Below are positions 39,556 through 52,094 of a stretch of 64,000 nucleotides of DNA, piece after piece. Position 1 is the first letter of the stretch; the number at the start of each line of letters is the position of its first letter. Both the position numbers and the translations under genes were made by a program. The notes below the pieces were generated by a model that saw nothing but the letters and a program-made list of their open reading frames with translations, searched no databases and had not been told where the DNA came from. Source of the DNA: Oxyruncus cristatus (taxonomy: Eukaryota > Chordata > Aves > Passeriformes > Cotingidae); the NCBI GenBank assembly GCA_013399855.1, contig VXAY01001965.1, positions 62,423 through 126,422 on the forward strand, in the 5' to 3' direction.

Positions 39556-39572
39556 CCTTAACAGCAGTGTAC
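39556..39572 (+). other. DIAPH3: U12-type branch point and AC 3' splice site
   Basis: CCTTAAC (39556-39562) matches the U12 branch-point core (TTCCTTRAY). Its branch adenosine is about 11 bases before the terminal AC (39571-39572), within the short distance typical of U12 introns. No pyrimidine tract lies between, as expected for this class. Confidence 0.88.
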
Positions 39573-39737
39573 AGCTTTCTAGTTCATGCCAAAGAAGATT
39601 TTCAGAAACTTTCACGGATGCATGAAAACATGGAAAAACTCTATCAGAACGTGATGAAGTATTATGCCATTGATCCGAAGAAAGTTTCGGTGGAGGAGTT
39701 TTTAACGGACTTAAACAACTTCAGGACCATGTTCATG
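39573..39737 (+). CDS. DIAPH3: DIAPH3 FH2-domain exon following the U12 intron (exon D)
   Basis: The exon has 55 codons, phase 0 at both ends, and donor GTACAA after the final ATG (Met). The peptide begins SFLVHAKEDFQKLSRMHENM and ends VEEFLTDLNNFRTMFM, which aligns along its length with the last part of the formin FH2 domain (human DIAPH3: '...SAKEQYETLSKLHENMEKLY...DLNNFRTTFM'). This is the region before the basic linker leading to the DAD. Starting at the AG acceptors upstream (39554, 39564, 39567) either shifts frame or adds non-conserved residues, which supports the AC acceptor. Confidence 0.95.
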
Positions 39738-42700
39738 GTACAATATGTTTCTTTTATGCCTAATATTTCTTAGAAGTTATTTCTTATAACATTATGTAAT
39801 TGTATATGAATTTGGATAATAAGTAGTTTGTGTCACATCTGGCTACTTAGAGTTACATAGCTTAACTTACTGACTACATTCCTACAGAAATGTTATATGA
39901 GCATGAGTTTTGTGACAAAATCCAGAAGAATGATCCAATGAATGCCTATTGAACTGTAGAGAGATTCACTTAGTCACTTTACCATCTACTCCTCCTGGCA
40001 GGCTGATGCTTATCATTACAACACACTTATTTAAGTTGCTTTCATGTTTCCCCGTCTCTTTTGGTTTTACTTGGTTGGTTGGGTTTTTTAATGATTTCAG
40101 ATGTGCCTGAAGATATAGATAGGGAAAATTACTTCTTTCATAGATACTGAACAACAGTTTGAAATTCATATGTCCATTTATTTTGAAGACTGGATGTAAA
40201 CTGGAAGCCATATTTGGCAAACATTTGGAGCATGTAAAGATTAAGAACTTTCTTCTGCTTCAGAGCTTAACAACTAAAAACCTACAGAGCACAATCTTCA
40301 ATCAGAAAAAATTTTGCTTGACAAGTTACATATGCCAGGTTTTTCAACCGGGGCATTGATTATGTTTTCCTATCTTGATCAATGCCTAATATGAAACTCA
40401 GTATTTTGATTTCAAAATTACTAAATATTACAAAATAGTTGTATTGCTTTAACTTCTGGTGTTTAAATCACACCTTCCATGTAAATATTGTAGAATAAGA
40501 ATTTTAACTGCTTGGTTCATGTTGAGTTGGAGGCTTTAAGGGAGTAGTTGTGCTTTACAGTAATTTTCCCATATTTCTTCTCTGTGTCTGTAAAATTGCC
40601 ACTGATACTAACCTCTGCTTCACAGCAGTGTTATAAAGATAGATTAATTAGTGCTTCAAAACAGTTAGGTATTATTTATGAGCATGATAGAGGAAACCTT
40701 GAGGAAAATTGATAATTCTGTCTTGCAGAGCACAGTTTGAAGGGTATATGAAAAAGATGTGTAGATAAGGCATGCAACCCTTATTGTTCAATGACACTAC
40801 ACAAAATATTGAGTAGCTGCTCAGTTTTGAGACTTTCCAGAAAAGATTTTTGAGATGCCTAGCATGAAACACCTGAAGTCTGATTTTCAGGATGGTTTAG
40901 TATTGGTCTTGATTACCAACAGAAGCTGAAAGTAGTTGTTATCCTAGAAAATTTAGCTCAAAAGACTTGTAAATTTAGTGCTAAAAAATCATTGGTTTAT
41001 TAAAAAGTCCAAAACTAAAAGGCCACTTATTACCAGTAGGTGTGGGAAACTGAAGTTCAGTCATCCTTGTTGTCATGCAAAGTTGATGATCTACATAAAG
41101 GATTCACCTACTTATAATTCTTTTTTTTTAATTCTCAATTAATGAAAATATTTTAAAAGTTTAAAAAAAGGCATGTTTAAATCTGGAGCCATAGACGAAT
41201 TCCATAGCTAACTTTGGACTGCAGTTTGTACTTCACTGTTATTTGGCAGCTGTGACTGCTGTTATTTGCACTCTGTGAGCACCAAATCTAGAGTAGTTAG
41301 TTGGCCAGATTCACAAAAAGGGGTGAAGCATTTTACCTTCACAGCTTTAACTTCCAAAGCTAAATTCCTGGTACTATCAGTGGAACATCTTAGGCATCAG
41401 ATGTCTCCGTTAACCTCCCTCTGTGCTTTCACATCATCACAGGGACTGCTAACAAGCTCATACCTTTCCTTGGAATGATAGCTTTCAAGATGAAGCAATT
41501 GTTTGTCTAATGCTTAGAATTTTCTGCAGTTGTAGAAAAGGGAGTGAAGGCCTTGAGTCATCAACTCCTCTGTCCAAGACAGTACACTAATCATAAGACT
41601 ATAGAAACCCCTTGTTCCTATTGACACTAGGTTGCTCTGCAGCAGAAACATGACTTCAAGAACCAGAAGAGGAGCAACCAAGTAAGAGTTTGTTCCCTAA
41701 ACTCTATTTTTCTTTCATATGATGCAAATACTTAAGCAAAAATTAGAAACAACATTGGAAAGCACATGAGAGAACCCAAGAATGCTTCCACCTCAGAAAA
41801 TCCAGGCCTTGGCATGCCACATGTTTTGTGTTGAAAACACATAGAACTTGTAGGATAGGATTTGGCTCTAGGGCATAGACCTCAAAACAGTGGCATCTGC
41901 GTGTGAGTTTGAGTGTCTAATGTCGTGTTCTAGTCAAGGGAGATGCATACTTAATACAGTTAGTGAAATTTGAATCATAGAATCAGCCAGGTTGTAAAGG
42001 ACCTCTGAGATCATCGAGTCCAACCCTTGATCCACTGCCACCGTGGCTACTAGACTATGGCACTAAGTGCCATATCCAGTCTCATCTTAAAAGCCTCCAG
42101 GGACGGAGAATCCACCACTTCCCTGGGCAGCCCATTCCAATACCTGAAGAGGTGTCTACCTGATGTCTCAAAGGAGAACTAACACCAGAAGTGCCTAGTA
42201 CCCTGGAGCGATGTCTTAAATGGTACGCAAGACATCATCAGCCTGAAATTTTAAACTGTGACGTAGAATGTGTGGAAGATCACTGTCCTGCTAGAGAAAG
42301 GCTGGAGGCAAGGTGTGATACACAAAAGCTTCCAATTTGCGCTGAATATGAAGGTGTGAGCTACAAAATAAAGCCTATTTGATCAGTGTGATTGGCAAGA
42401 GGAGATACCTATGTTTGAATGACTGCAGTCTGAGGCTGAGTCCTACTGGTATTAATTTTGGGGGAAAAGTAGACGCAAAGTAGAAATTTCCTTGCTGTAT
42501 TAGGAAAGTGTGTAATTTCTCCCAGTGTTTACCTGTGCTCAAGATCCATTTGAATTTTACCCAGTAGTTTATTCTACAGAATGCCTAGTCTGAAAATCAG
42601 CAAAGAATTTGATAAAAATAATTAAATCAAAAAATTTAGCATTTTGTAGTAGGCTAATTCCCTCCTCCCCCTGTATCAAGAAATTTAACAGAGGTTACTT

Positions 42701-43892
42701 TGGAGAAGACTGTGTGAAAGTACAGTTTTGCTTTGTATAAGAAAGTCCATTTAATTGTAATTTTTTTCATGATGGAAAGTTTATTGTCCTTCAGTTATCT
42801 GAGACAAGTATTTATACACAAGTTCTATTTGATATTTTTCTTTCCCCTTCTTATGGTCACTATCTGTTACAGTGATGCTACAGTGCCCCTGGAAATATTG
42901 CTGTAATCCACATTCATCTGTGCTGTATAATAATCTTCAGTCCATTCTTATTATTTTTTTTCTGAGTGCAGTCTGGACATTTTCCTGCTAAAAACAACAT
43001 GAGACATTAATTATCCCTGCAAACATGCAGCGTGTCCCTCAGACCTTGTGAAGATGTAGCCATTTTGTAGGTGGGGACAGTTTGGTACATTGTGAAAGAC
43101 AGGATTCTGTGTAACTGTGTTCTGAAAAAAGTAACTTCCTGCAATGAAGAATAGCTGCACTTTACATATAATGCAAATGTAAATTCTCAGAGCACTGAGA
43201 ATGTACCAATGTACATAGTTAACACTAAAAGAATGAAAAAGTAATCCAAAAATTCTTTTGTTAAAAATGTATTGAATGTGACACAGTTCTTTTGCTTAAA
43301 GTCTGAATATGTAAAATTATGATTTAAAAACTTTGAAAGTCATAGTTCTCTTTTGGCTTCATTGGAAGTTTTGGAGTCCTTATTTATAATTCAAAATAAA
43401 CAATACTGCACGGATATTATCCAGAAGACAAGAATGTATAAACCCAGTGAATTAATGCATATGTAGATAAGAATAAGAAAAATGGAACACTGTCACCCAG
43501 ACAGCCTTGTTTTGCTTGCTTTAGTGGCTGAATGGGAAAGAATAAGTGTTGAAACTATTCTAGAAATACAATAAGTAACATACTTACAATTTTGTAAAAC
43601 AAGGTGATTTAGATACTTTTGAGTTCTTTCTGCATGTGTATTAAGATGTGTTTCTTGCTGAAGGTATGTTATTTGGGGGAAATCAGTATGCTTTTAATAT
43701 ATTTATTCTGAATTTGCTTACTCTTCTGAATAAAATATACTAAACACGGAATGTAAAATATTTATTTGGTTTGATAAATTAAGGTTAGTTAGGAGATGTG
43801 ATTTGAAAGCTTTTTTCTTTGTTTTTAAGGTTCAGTTTTGTTTTTGCTAAGACTTCAGTTTCCAAAGAACTCTATATTACTTTTTTTCATAG
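39738..43892 (+). other. DIAPH3: DIAPH3 intron between exons D and E
   Basis: This 4155-bp GT-AG intron has donor GTACAA and acceptor TTTTTTTCATAG. It contains an antisense CR1 3' end (41972-42150). Otherwise it is unique AT-rich DNA with no recognised element. Confidence 0.92.
41972..42150 (-). repeat. CR1 3'-end fragment, antisense
   Basis: The + strand begins 'aatcatagaatcagccagg' and runs through 'catcgagtccaacccttgatcc' to 'acttccctgggcagcccattccaa'. This is the reverse complement of the same 3' UTR type seen at 4105-4325, so it belongs to that CR1 subfamily. Confidence 0.92.
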
Positions 43893-44028
43893 CAAGCGGT
43901 AAAGGAAAATATGAGAAGAAGGGAAGCAGAAGAAAAACAGAGACGTGCTAAAATAGCTAAGGAGAAGGCAGAAAAAGAAAAACAAGAGAGGCAACAAAAG
44001 AAAAAGCGCTTGTTAGAAATGAAAACAG
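43893..44028 (+). CDS. DIAPH3: DIAPH3 post-FH2 basic linker exon (exon E)
   Basis: The exon has 45 codons plus one base. It follows a T-rich tract and CATAG, and ends ACAG before GTAAGT, a strong donor. The peptide starts QAVKENMRRREAEEKQRR and is almost entirely charged, with a run of Lys, Arg and Glu ending QQKKKRLLEMKT. It is predicted to be a continuous helix that ends the FH2 domain and leads into the DAD. The 'RQQKKKRLLEMKT' ending matches human DIAPH3 as I remember it, whereas DIAPH1 and DIAPH2 end in IDMN/IDIN-type sequence. This is the first exon that favours DIAPH3. Confidence 0.96.
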
Positions 44029-45369
44029 GTAAGTGATGTAGAAAACACATTTTACCAAGCATTTTACTGGAAATAAAGCTGCTATTTTTTCATTATCTGA
44101 ATGTGCTATGAGAAAAAACAGAATAGATGAGTGATTTTCCACTGGTTAAAATTTTCAGATAAGACGTTCTTAAATTTTATTTTGTTAATGAGCTTTCCTA
44201 ATTACCAGTTTTTCTCAAGTTATTTTATAATGCTGCCTTTTATTTTTCCATTGGAATATATTGAACCTTGTGTGACTAGGTATCAAGTTCACTTATGCTC
44301 GTAATCCTTTTTTACCTGAGAAAAGACATTTTCAAAATCACAAAACCCTTTTCTTTAACAAAGGTTACATACACATTTTTGTTCTTTTATGAGAATAAGC
44401 CCTTCCTAAAGTATTTTGTATTTTTCTTTGAGTATGTCAATTGTTATTTCAACTGGTCGCTATTGAAACACCTCACCCCCTCCCCAGCCATGCATTTTTA
44501 AAGTTACTTATGCTATATTGTCTTTTGTATTTAAAGAGGTGGCAGATACTGTGAGAACTCTGTTGCTAAAAAAGATGCCTGATAATCCTCTATACTTCTG
44601 TATTTTATCCCAGACTGAGCTTCTGTAATCCTTCAGAATGATACATGTCTTACTGTATAAATTACCATGAGCTACTCTTCTTTTTTCTGAGCAGATCTTG
44701 TTAAACCGTTCCCTACTCAAGCCCTGGTTGGCACCTTTGGCATAAATGATTATCTGTCTCTTCCACTTTTCACTAATAGCCAGAGTAGGTCTGTTTAGTT
44801 TCAGAGATGTTTCAGACCAAAAGTCTTTGATTTATTTTTGTAAGACTATCCATATCTTGAGGTGTGAGACTAGAGCTTTCTCTTAAAGTGGGAAATCAGT
44901 CAACTGCTCTCTGAAGACAGAATTTCTAATTCTTTAGAAGTACAATTCAAGATCCAATCAGCAAATCACCAGTGATAATCTTTTCAAAGCTCACAGAAGA
45001 CAGAGACCTCTGCAGAAGACTAGGAACGGGTAAAACTGGTATCTGCATTCATGCACAGTTGAAAGAGTTTCAGAAGAGATTTCTCTCAGACAAGTTGTAT
45101 GTATGATTGATAGCGCTTTGGGTGGATAATTGATAGTCTTTCAGTGAAAGTTGAAGCTGCCCTCAAGTCCTGTTCTTTATAATGTGATGTTCAGGCTTTT
45201 CAGAATACAGGTGCCAGTGTTAGACACTTCAGTGTCATATACTCGCATGTATACGTAGGCCTCTGGTAGTGACCCTTACCACTTCAGCTAATGTAGCAGG
45301 GAGCTAAGTACTTGTCATCTACTTGTCTTTAAGTAGTTTGGGTTTTTTATTAAATCATGTAAGTTTACA

Positions 45370-45990
45370 TGTTCTAGGTTCATGAGGATTCCCAAAATCA
45401 CACTGAGACACAAAGTGTATGAGCAAAGCAGATTTATTCTATTATTCGCGTTAGCAATTAATACACACTGACCCCTGGATTTCTGAAAAGCCACTGAGCA
45501 GGAGAAGGAGATGGAACATTGTGCTTGGTGGGAGGGGCAGGCAAGCCATGCACCTGCAGGGCATCCACTGGATCAAAATTGTGTACATCTCATCCTTCTC
45601 ACCCATACAACCCAGAACTACCTCTTATATCCCCCTTACAGGAGTGGAATTTTCCAGTTATGACATCGGCTCATGTGTGGCCAAAATGCAAACCAAGACC
45701 GCAATGGCTTATGATACCAACTCTGTGCCAAAAACAGCTCTGTTGTTTCTTCTTCTAAATGTCAAATTTCCACCACTTAACCTAATCTGTTGTTCTTCTT
45801 TCCAAGGTTCAGTTCCCAACAGTGAAACTATACCATGTTTTCCCATGCCACATCTACGAGCACAACCACGGACCAACTATAGCAGGACCTCAGACATGAC
45901 TCAGGTCCCTGCACAATACAGAAAGAGGTTTCTTGGTCTTGTGAGCAGCCACTTAAAGTTCAGTCTGAAATGACTGATCTAAACATCAGA
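45370..45990 (-). mobile_element. Candidate LTR block, antisense
   Basis: The block contains TTTATT at 45433-45438 (minus-strand AATAAA) and 'cttatat' at 45624-45630, which reads as a TATA-like ATATAAG on the minus strand about 190 bp upstream. The composition is richer in C and A and poorer in T homopolymers than the neighbouring intron. A 150-codon ORF (45521-45973, + strand) lies inside, but it has no recognisable protein features and is best explained by the repeat's composition. Ends and family are not determined. Confidence 0.4.
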
Positions 45991-46755
45991 GTAAAAGATG
46001 ATATTAGGGTCACCTCAAGCTATAAATGCCTCCAGTCTGATATTCACTAAATTGGCTACTGATGAGTTGTAAGGTTTCTGGTGCCTGTTTGCAACATATT
46101 TTTAAAGTCAATTAGAAAACCCAAACTGTGGCAGTGGAAAGCACGTGTGGTAGATTTGTCAGGAAGGACAGCAACAACAGCATGAAAAGGGGGGATTTTT
46201 TTTTTTTTAATTATTATTATTATTTTGACAATCTTACCAGAACTGTATTTACAGTATTTAATTGAAGAAGCACGTTGCTATGATTCTTTTGATCAACATA
46301 GACAATCAAAAAAACTTTTTTTTTTTCCCCTCCTCTTTTTTCCTAGCTATAACTAGGTCAAGGAAAGGCTGTTTTTGTCATTAAGAATCTGTAAATCAGT
46401 CACAAAATGCTTACATCTGACCTGGTAAAAAATTCATAACCAGGTCTTCCCTCTGTCAAAATACCAAAACACTCTTACTGGAGTGTGACTGTGGAGTAAC
46501 TGGTTTTTGCTGGATATTATTTCTTTACATGGTGACTGGATCAGATGTTGGATTTGTAGAAACATTATTTCAAGTATTGCTTGAATAAAGTAGCTGGAAA
46601 CTCACTGATGTTACTATCCCAGAAGTTATTTTCTGGGTTTCGAACAGTTGCATACTTGGAAGAAGAGAAAATATTAGATTAGATATATGCTAAATGGTCT
46701 TCAATATTTTTGGTTCTCAGTGGACAGCTCATAGTGTACGTTACATCTCAACTCT

Positions 46756-46777
46756 TTTTTTTTTTTTTTTTTTTTCA
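46756..46777. repeat. T homopolymer
   Basis: About 22 consecutive T residues before 'cagtaacatgg'. It is not followed by coding sequence that fits DIAPH3. Confidence 0.9.
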
Positions 46778-47917
46778 GTAACATGGCTTTTTAACTGAAA
46801 GTGGTCACAAAGTTAGGAATGGCTGTGTGTCACTGTGCTGTGTGCTACTTTGGAGTTTCTTAACTGTTTCTCTCTTTTTTAAAAAAAAACCCAAGAATCG
46901 GCAGCAACAACAAAAAATCAAACAAACAGCTAAAAAAAATAATCCAAGAATAACCCAACTGCACTTTACTGGACTGACAGTCATTAACAGCGCTGGTTTT
47001 GCTATTATCTTACTCTTGTGCATTATTTCTCATTATCACTGTAATTAGTTCTTGCTATCATTCAATCAATCAGTATCACTACATAGTCAAAGCATGAACA
47101 TCTGTGTCCTAAATTTAATGTGGAAATAAAATCCCATGGAGTTGATACTGTAGTGTTGGCAGTGATGGCTACCAGTGATGGTCCCAGTTGACAGGATGAC
47201 ATAGAGGTCTTCTGCAAGGGAAACCAGATCTGAAGCAGATATATGTTTTCTTCTCTACCATCTTCTCTGTCCTTCCCCACACACAGTATGGGATCTTATT
47301 CTTTTACAAAATGGTTTAGATTCTAGATCGTTCCCAATCCTGTTGTCTATCCCTAGATGACAGGATGCAAAATGCTTCAGGGGGTGTTAATTCCTCAGGC
47401 CACAGCAGTGCCTTTGATTTTCTCTTGCTTAGCTGCTGCTTCTTTTCTTAATGTAAAAGCAATCTTTTTTTCACAGTGCTTGAGGTTGTGCTTTTTTTTC
47501 AGTGACCATTAATTAGCCATTAGTGACTACTTCATGACTCTGGAGCTTCTGCTTTCAGAAGTTAGTCAGTACCTTTCAAGACCTGAGCTGCTATGTAGTG
47601 CTTAAACAAGATTTGTATCATCATCCTAAACTTGTTTTGTTAACCACTGGTCTCATGTACAACACAGATATTTAACCTGTCCTAGATTTTACTTCATTCT
47701 TGAAGTTCTTTTCTCTGGGTTTCTTCATCTTTTATCTGCTTTTAGAAGCTATTTGAAGAGCAGGGGTTTGTTGCCTATGGTGCAACCTTTAGCTGCACAA
47801 GGTGGAGGAAACTGTGATTCATTTCTTTGCATAAAAGTGACCTACATAATACTGCAAAAGTTTTTAGTTATTTGGGGGATATTGCTAACTTTTTTTACAT
47901 TTACAAAGACTTAATAT

Positions 47918-48005
47918 AGAATCATAGAATGTTAAGGGGTTGGAATGGACCTTAGAGAACATCTAGTCCCAACCCCCCTGCCATTGGCAGGGAAACCCCC
48001 AACTT
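47918..48005 (-). repeat. CR1 3'-end fragment, antisense
   Basis: The + strand reads 'atagaatcatagaatgttaagg', then 'ttggaatggaccttagagaacatctagtcccaacccc', the reversed 3' end of a CR1 subfamily. It is severely truncated. Confidence 0.88.
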
Positions 48006-48527
48006 GTATCTTAAGGAAATATGTAACAAAATATAAATTTAATTAAAATATACACAGTATGTGACTTGCATGTTATAAGTTGCATACAACATGTTGGGAC
48101 TGTATTAAACCAGGTGTGACTGACATTACAAATATCGTATTAACCCAAAAAGAAAATGGATCTAGATTTAAGGTATCTCCTGAGTTTTAGCTTAAACTAA
48201 TTTCTTCAGGTTGAAAACAATAATTTCATTAGTAGTAGCTGACATTTACTATATGAGGTGGTCCTACAATATACTGGCCTTCTCACAAATGATAATAGTC
48301 TTTCTTAACCTATATTGTGCCTTTGATACAAAGGTGACAACTGAGTCATCTAGATCATAGCTTATGCTCTATCATCCATGTCAGATTTACATACCTCTAA
48401 ATTGTAGTTTGCTAAAATCCTCTATCTCTACTTTACATCTTAGTAACACCTATGTGTCCTAACAATCACAGCTCAGGCAGTCACTGATAAAAAAAGCTGT
48501 GTCTTTAGTCCACATAGTAAAAATATT

Positions 48528-48960
48528 ACCCCCGCTTAGCGTTGGGGCGACCCAGTTCTAGTTCTGTTTCCGTTTGAAGGAACCCATTTCCGCCGGCTGA
48601 GTGGATGGGGAGGGGGAACACTCCAGAGCTCAGGGGTTCCTTTCGGCCCCGAGCCTGGAGGGGAAAGCTGCTCCCCCTCCCCTCCTGCCACGAGGTCCCA
48701 TGGCAGGCACAGACACAGCACCCCGGGCGCGGAGAGGAGGCAAGAGAGAGTTTATTGTTGGGGGGTTACATTTATAGGGCTAGGGTTCACAGGGGTAACC
48801 AATTACAGGTAACGGGAAGGGGTTAACAACCAATAGGAAGGGGTCAAAGGGGGCCAATGAGAGCACTCAAGGTATCTTTTCAGGGACATTCCTACAGGGG
48901 ACAATACCTGCTGCGGGGGTCACTGGGAAGAAGAACCACGAGGTAGCAAAAGGACCACAA
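48528..48960 (-). mobile_element. Candidate LTR with promoter-like signals, antisense
   Basis: This GC-rich block stands out from AT-rich intron on both sides. Read leftwards on the minus strand it has three inverted CCAAT boxes (CCAAT on + at 48799-48803, 48830-48834 and 48854-48858), then a TATA box (TTTATA at 48771-48776, i.e. TATAAA), then an AATAAA signal (TTTATT at 48751-48756). This is the order of signals in a retroviral LTR. ACCCCCGC at 48528-48535 and GCGGGGGT at 48913-48920 form an 8-bp inverted pair that may mark the ends, although TG...CA termini and a target duplication are not evident. No internal retroviral genes adjoin it. Confidence 0.5.
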
Positions 48961-51900
48961 AAAGCCATCTTAAAAACATGCTTTAGACAAACAGTTTTCC
49001 CATATCCTGCAGGTCTACTGCAACAAAATATCAACTTCATATTTTCCTTTCACCTCCATCCTAACTTGAAAACTATGTGGAATCGGTAAACGTTTTGACA
49101 ACTAGTGAATGATACTTGGTATTTTGAAATTTATGGTAATAAAATCTGTCCTCTAAATATTCCCTGGACTGCAAAATGATATTCATCATGAGATGCTTTG
49201 TCAATAAGATTGCTTTACTTGCTTTTTTGAATCCAGATCAAACGATCACACACTGTCCTTCTAAAAGTAAATAACCGGTGGAAGGGGATCTTTATGTAAA
49301 TGCCACTTGTCTGCATACTATTAACATTCAGATACATACTTTCCTGTGCCATTCAGATTCTTAGTAAAAAGCGCACCAATCAATTATTTTGATCTTATCA
49401 TAGTGTAGACAATTCTATAACTGCGATAATAGCAGCTAAATTTATTGTAATATAATTGAGAACTCCATCATTGTGGCATCTTCATTGTGTCTTACTTTGA
49501 ATACTATTTAAGTAAGCCACTTTTATCAGTGGTTATTTACAAAGGCTGCCCTTTTCTTTGCAAAAGCAGTTAAGTAATGCCAAAATGAAACATCTGATTT
49601 CCAATGTAGAATATTAGTTTGTTTTCAGTTGTGTTATTGAGTTTCACTTCTATCACAACAATCTGGTTTTAAATACAACTTTTAGTTTATTTAAACAGTT
49701 ATGACCTTATTTGCAGTCAATTTTGCAGCATTTTTTTTTGCAGAGGTTTTATATTGTTCATCTGGTTTTGGAAAAAAACCCACATTCATGTCTCACAAAC
49801 TTGCTAAGTGTGCTTTCAGTTTTGGTTCTTCAGATATTTACTATTTTATTACTATCTGCTGCATTGTGCAATATGAATATTTTCATTAGTTCTGTAGTGT
49901 TCTGCAAAATGAAAGGGCACCATGGATCCCAGTACTGACAGTTTAAGCAAAGAAAATAGTAAATGTAATTAGGTAATTAAAGTTCGGATTCCAGCAGATA
50001 AAATGCTTGCCTTTGAAATAAATTTTAAAATCCCCAACCTATTTATATTAGTAAGTACCCCCAAAGACCCTACTTTACCTGCTTAGCTCAAGTTCTTAAG
50101 GCCTCTATTTTATTAATTTCTTCTCGCTGGGATAGGAGATTCAATGCTTGTCAATAATATTCCTTTAAGGGGAGCGAAGGACTGCAAATGACGCAGGTTA
50201 AAAAAATGTGCTCATGTTCCATTACAACTGAGGTGACATCATTAGTTTCTAACATATGTTTTAAAATATCTGCTGGGCTATTTTCCTGAAAAAACACGAG
50301 TTTTGGAAAATAGTTGGTATAATGCTAACTTCTGTGCATTTAGGAATATGTTTCATGCAACTAAATTTACTGTAAAGAGGACAAAAGATCTGATAATGAT
50401 ATATATGACAAAGTATATAACATTACTATCCAACAAGCATTTTGTGTAAGGGCTCTCTTCTCTTGGGAGTTTCCACTTTTTGAATTTCAAGTGCTCCACT
50501 CATCTCAGTTCCTTCCGGGTGCTGAATACTCCTTCCTGTTATTTCATGATTACCTACACTTATCCTCAAATTGGACTCTTTTTACCAAGAGGGTTCCTGA
50601 GGTAATTTTCTGTTATTTGAATTTATTCTTAAGAGTCACTTTTATTATCGGTCCAGTGGGAAAAAACTCAGTTCTGTAATTGTGAGAACTGTAACTTCTT
50701 CCTCTTATGTTAAAATATTACAACGGTCACAGAGAACTGTGGGACATTACAGAGTTGCCTACTCAGTACTTACTCATGTTGATACTTAATAGGCAGTTGC
50801 TAGTAAGCCCTTGACAAGGTTGGCAAGTAGATCTAACTTTGCATAATACCCATTCACATTTAAAAAAAAAAGAAAAAAGAAATCCTATATGTGAAGAAGG
50901 AAATGTGACAGACATGGGCCACAAATACACCAGAAGGGAAATGTCACCTGATATGTCCCTAAGTATGGAGGTTATTTTTCAGCTTCAATTTTATTGTTTT
51001 GACAGTAAAGTATAAATCTGGGTAAACTACTGAGAACAGGTGTTCCCTCAAGAATAATTGTCACATTCATAGTTGGAAATGCTACGGAGAAGGATAAAAT
51101 ACAGGTATGTTCAATCAAAAAAAAACCCAAGAAAACAAAGCGTAATACATCTGCAGAAGCCACAGCAAAAGATGAGATACATCAAAACCTTATCTGTTTA
51201 GGCAAATGGATGGTTTGCATGCAAAAAACTAGAACTGTATAATTATAATTAATGTATATTAATTAAAAACTGATAGTCACAGGTCATGTTCTAAAAAAGT
51301 GTCAAATGTGCTAAATTTTCTGAAACGTGGAGGTTCATGCACTCTTTTGCAACCCATGGGCAGAACGCAGCAGCTGCTACTAGTTTGTACTAAGTAGGAG
51401 CTCCAAAAGAGCAAGTTGTTTAGAAGAAATAATTATTTTCTTTCTGAAAATTTTACTTAGCAGTGGAATCTTTGGATATAGCAGCTGAAGGGGTTTGTGA
51501 AACTAAGGTTTACACAAAGCCCTGAAAAAATAAATAGCAGCTATATTTGGGAGAGAGAAAAACAGTCAGAACAAACAGAACTGTTGAAAAAGTTAAGGGT
51601 AAATAAAGTAATGTCTGTAGATGAAGATTCTCATAATGCTTGCCATTTCTGCTGTAGCAGCTAAAATTTTTAAACAGATGTGAAAACTATGCTGCAAACT
51701 TAAAAATGACATTCCCATGCAAAATAATTACAACCTCTAGAGCCATCTTTGGGATTAAGACCTCTAACATTTATACAGGTAGTAGGTTTGGGTTTGAGTA
51801 GGCATTTCCTACTCCAAATACTAACTCACGTCTCCTTCATAAGGAGGTAGACATCAGAATCCTCTTTAAACTTTCTTTCCTGCTATGTGATGCTTTTATT

Positions 51901-52003
51901 CTCTCTTTTTTTCTGTATCATCAAAAGTTTCTTCTCTCAAGTTACAGAAGGGAGGAATAAATATCCTTACCAAAGCATTGGAGGATATGCTTTATTTTTA
52001 CTT

Positions 52004-52094
52004 TCCTCAGTCCAAGGTTGTAAAAGAGCCAAGAACCTCCTCTGTAATTGTTGGAAAGCTAGCTGATTGGAAGGTCATGTCTCTGACTCTTCCT
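52004..52094 (+). repeat. 91-bp duplicated segment, copy 1
   Basis: This segment ('tcctcagtccaaggttgt' start) recurs at 54399-54489 in the same orientation with three visible mismatches in 91 bases. The similarity stops abruptly at both ends. It does not resemble CR1 or any repeat I recognise. Confidence 0.9.

Larger units (their letters stand above)
30317..39572 (+). other. DIAPH3: DIAPH3 intron, U12-type AT-AC
   Basis: This 9256-bp intron has non-canonical ends: ATATCCTTT at the 5' end and AC at the 3' end (39571-39572). The 5' sequence is a full match to the minor (U12-dependent) spliceosome donor. The intron holds short antisense CR1 ends (31645-31715, 31990-32095), an LTR-like block (33290-34310), a GA repeat (33336-33389), a TA-rich repeat (about 35875-35910) and a sense CR1 RT fragment (38305-38545). 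No other exon is visible. The ORF at 30687-30878 resembles no known exon. Confidence 0.88.

Noticed and set aside
30313..39574. Ordinary GT-AG intron using GTCAAT and the AG at 39573-39574
   Set aside because: It keeps the frame but replaces MSS with one Ile, shortening a conserved stretch by two residues. The donor is weak and the acceptor lacks a pyrimidine tract.
42191..42382. Small ORF MPSTLERCLKWYARHHQPEILNC... beside a CR1 end
   Set aside because: No similarity or splice context was recognised; the length is within chance expectation.
45521..45973. 150-codon ORF as a novel gene
   Set aside because: It lies in an LTR-like repeat, has no domain or signal and no plausible splice context; it is probably a chance open frame.
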